DNA from: DATEAV01 sp964513155
Lineage (GTDB): Bacteria > Chloroflexota > Anaerolineae > Anaerolineales > E44-bin32
DNA: 12,626 nucleotides
Direction: 5' to 3'
Assembly: GCA_964513155.1 (NCBI GenBank)
Contig: CAZEMA010000071.1
Span: 1-12,626, forward strand
Made by a program: the position numbers and the translations under genes. The notes below the pieces were generated by a model, which made no database searches, had not been told where the DNA came from, and saw only the letters and a program-made list of their open reading frames with translations. Shown here piece by piece: positions 12,281 to 12,626 of the stretch (its first letter is position 1; every line of letters begins with the position of its first letter).

Positions 12281-12626
12281 ACGCCTCCGTCTTCGATCTC
12301 AAGGAAATCACCGTTGAATACGGCGGCCGCCGGGTCCTGGGGCTGGACGAACTCTCAGTTCGAGAGGGCGAGGTCCTTGTTGTCCTGGGACCCAACGGGG
12401 CCGGCAAGTCCACGTTGCTCCGCCTGCTCAACCTGATCGAAGCGCCAAGCTCCGGCCAGATCGCCTACCGCGGCCAGCCGGTAAGATTCCCGGCGCCCCT
12501 GGCGCTGCGCCGGGAGATCACCACGGTGTTCCAGCATCCTATCCTGCTCAAGCGGTCCACCTGGGACAACCTGGTCTTCGGCCTGAATCTGCGCGGGCAA
12601 CGACCGGACGGCTCTCTCACAACCTT
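12277..12626 (+). CDS. tupC: Tungstate ABC transporter ATP-binding protein (3'-truncated by window end)
   Basis: First 116 residues of the cytoplasmic ATPase that drives TupB. Seen: a beta-rich N-terminus (VFDLKEITVEYGGRRVL), Walker A GPNGAGKS (38-45), and the Q-loop Gln86 in TTVFQHPILLKRSTWDNLVFGL, a pattern common to TupC-type ATPases. The signature motif, Walker B and H-loop lie beyond the window. The ATG overlaps the tupB stop by 4 nt, so the two are translationally coupled in a tupABC operon. Assignment rests on the Walker A/Q-loop plus operon position, and is firm. Confidence 0.92.
   Translation, partial: MNASVFDLKEITVEYGGRRVLGLDELSVREGEVLVVLGPNGAGKSTLLRLLNLIEAPSSGQIAYRGQPVRFPAPLALRREITTVFQHPILLKRSTWDNLVFGLNLRGQRPDGSLTT

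Noticed and set aside
1..12626. tRNA, rRNA, CRISPR array, insertion sequence or integrase
   Set aside because: I saw no tandem repeat-spacer pattern, no transposase or integrase motifs, and no tRNA-like cloverleaf with a CCA end on either strand. Small or divergent elements could be missed by eye.

Overview
The window is GC-rich, densely coded bacterial DNA in 13 recognisable genes or gene pieces, several of them overlapping or only a few bases apart. It looks like a chromosomal contig from a draft or metagenome assembly. Two runs of exactly 100 N (3382-3481 and 9710-9809) are scaffold gaps of unknown true size, and each interrupts minus-strand coding. Queuosine-type tgt, uppP, heterodimeric ABC exporters and a tupABC tungstate importer would fit a Chloroflexota (Anaerolineae-like) bacterium. 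This is a guess from gene content and style; no rRNA or other phylogenetic marker is present.

Left block (1-3314, all plus strand): the C-terminal part of an SLC13/DASS-type ion transporter, tgt (tRNA-guanine transglycosylase), uppP (undecaprenyl-diphosphate phosphatase), and a PstS-like lipoprotein whose start overlaps the uppP stop. The first two genes are 2 nt apart, so at least part of this block is an operon.

Middle block (3482-5504, minus strand): a membrane-anchored protein of unknown function drives a probable operon with a metallo-beta-lactamase-fold hydrolase (GTGA overlap). Downstream lies an unknown multi-pass membrane protein cut by the first gap. The promoter of the anchored protein is near-consensus and puts the transcription start on the ATG, which predicts a leaderless mRNA.

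ABC exporter block (5705-9367, plus strand): two half-transporters 3 nt apart. The first has Asp in place of the Walker B catalytic Glu and a canonical LSGGQ. The second has the catalytic Glu and an altered signature, LSMGQ. Together they should form a heterodimer with one degenerate and one competent ATP site, like TM287/288 or BmrCD.

Right block (9428-12626): a tungstate module. tupA, tupB and the start of tupC run on the plus strand. Divergent from them is a GntR-type winged-helix regulator whose second domain starts like a cytoplasmic molybdate/tungstate-type binding domain (PBP_like family). The 397-bp region between them holds a promoter for each direction, a perfect 7-12-7 inverted repeat over the tupA -10 and start site, and a roughly 200-nt tupA leader with competing pairing options. 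The proposed logic is that the regulator senses cytoplasmic oxyanion through a domain related to the importer's own binding protein and represses import. A short minus-strand coding fragment beyond the second gap (9428-9709) is unrecognised.
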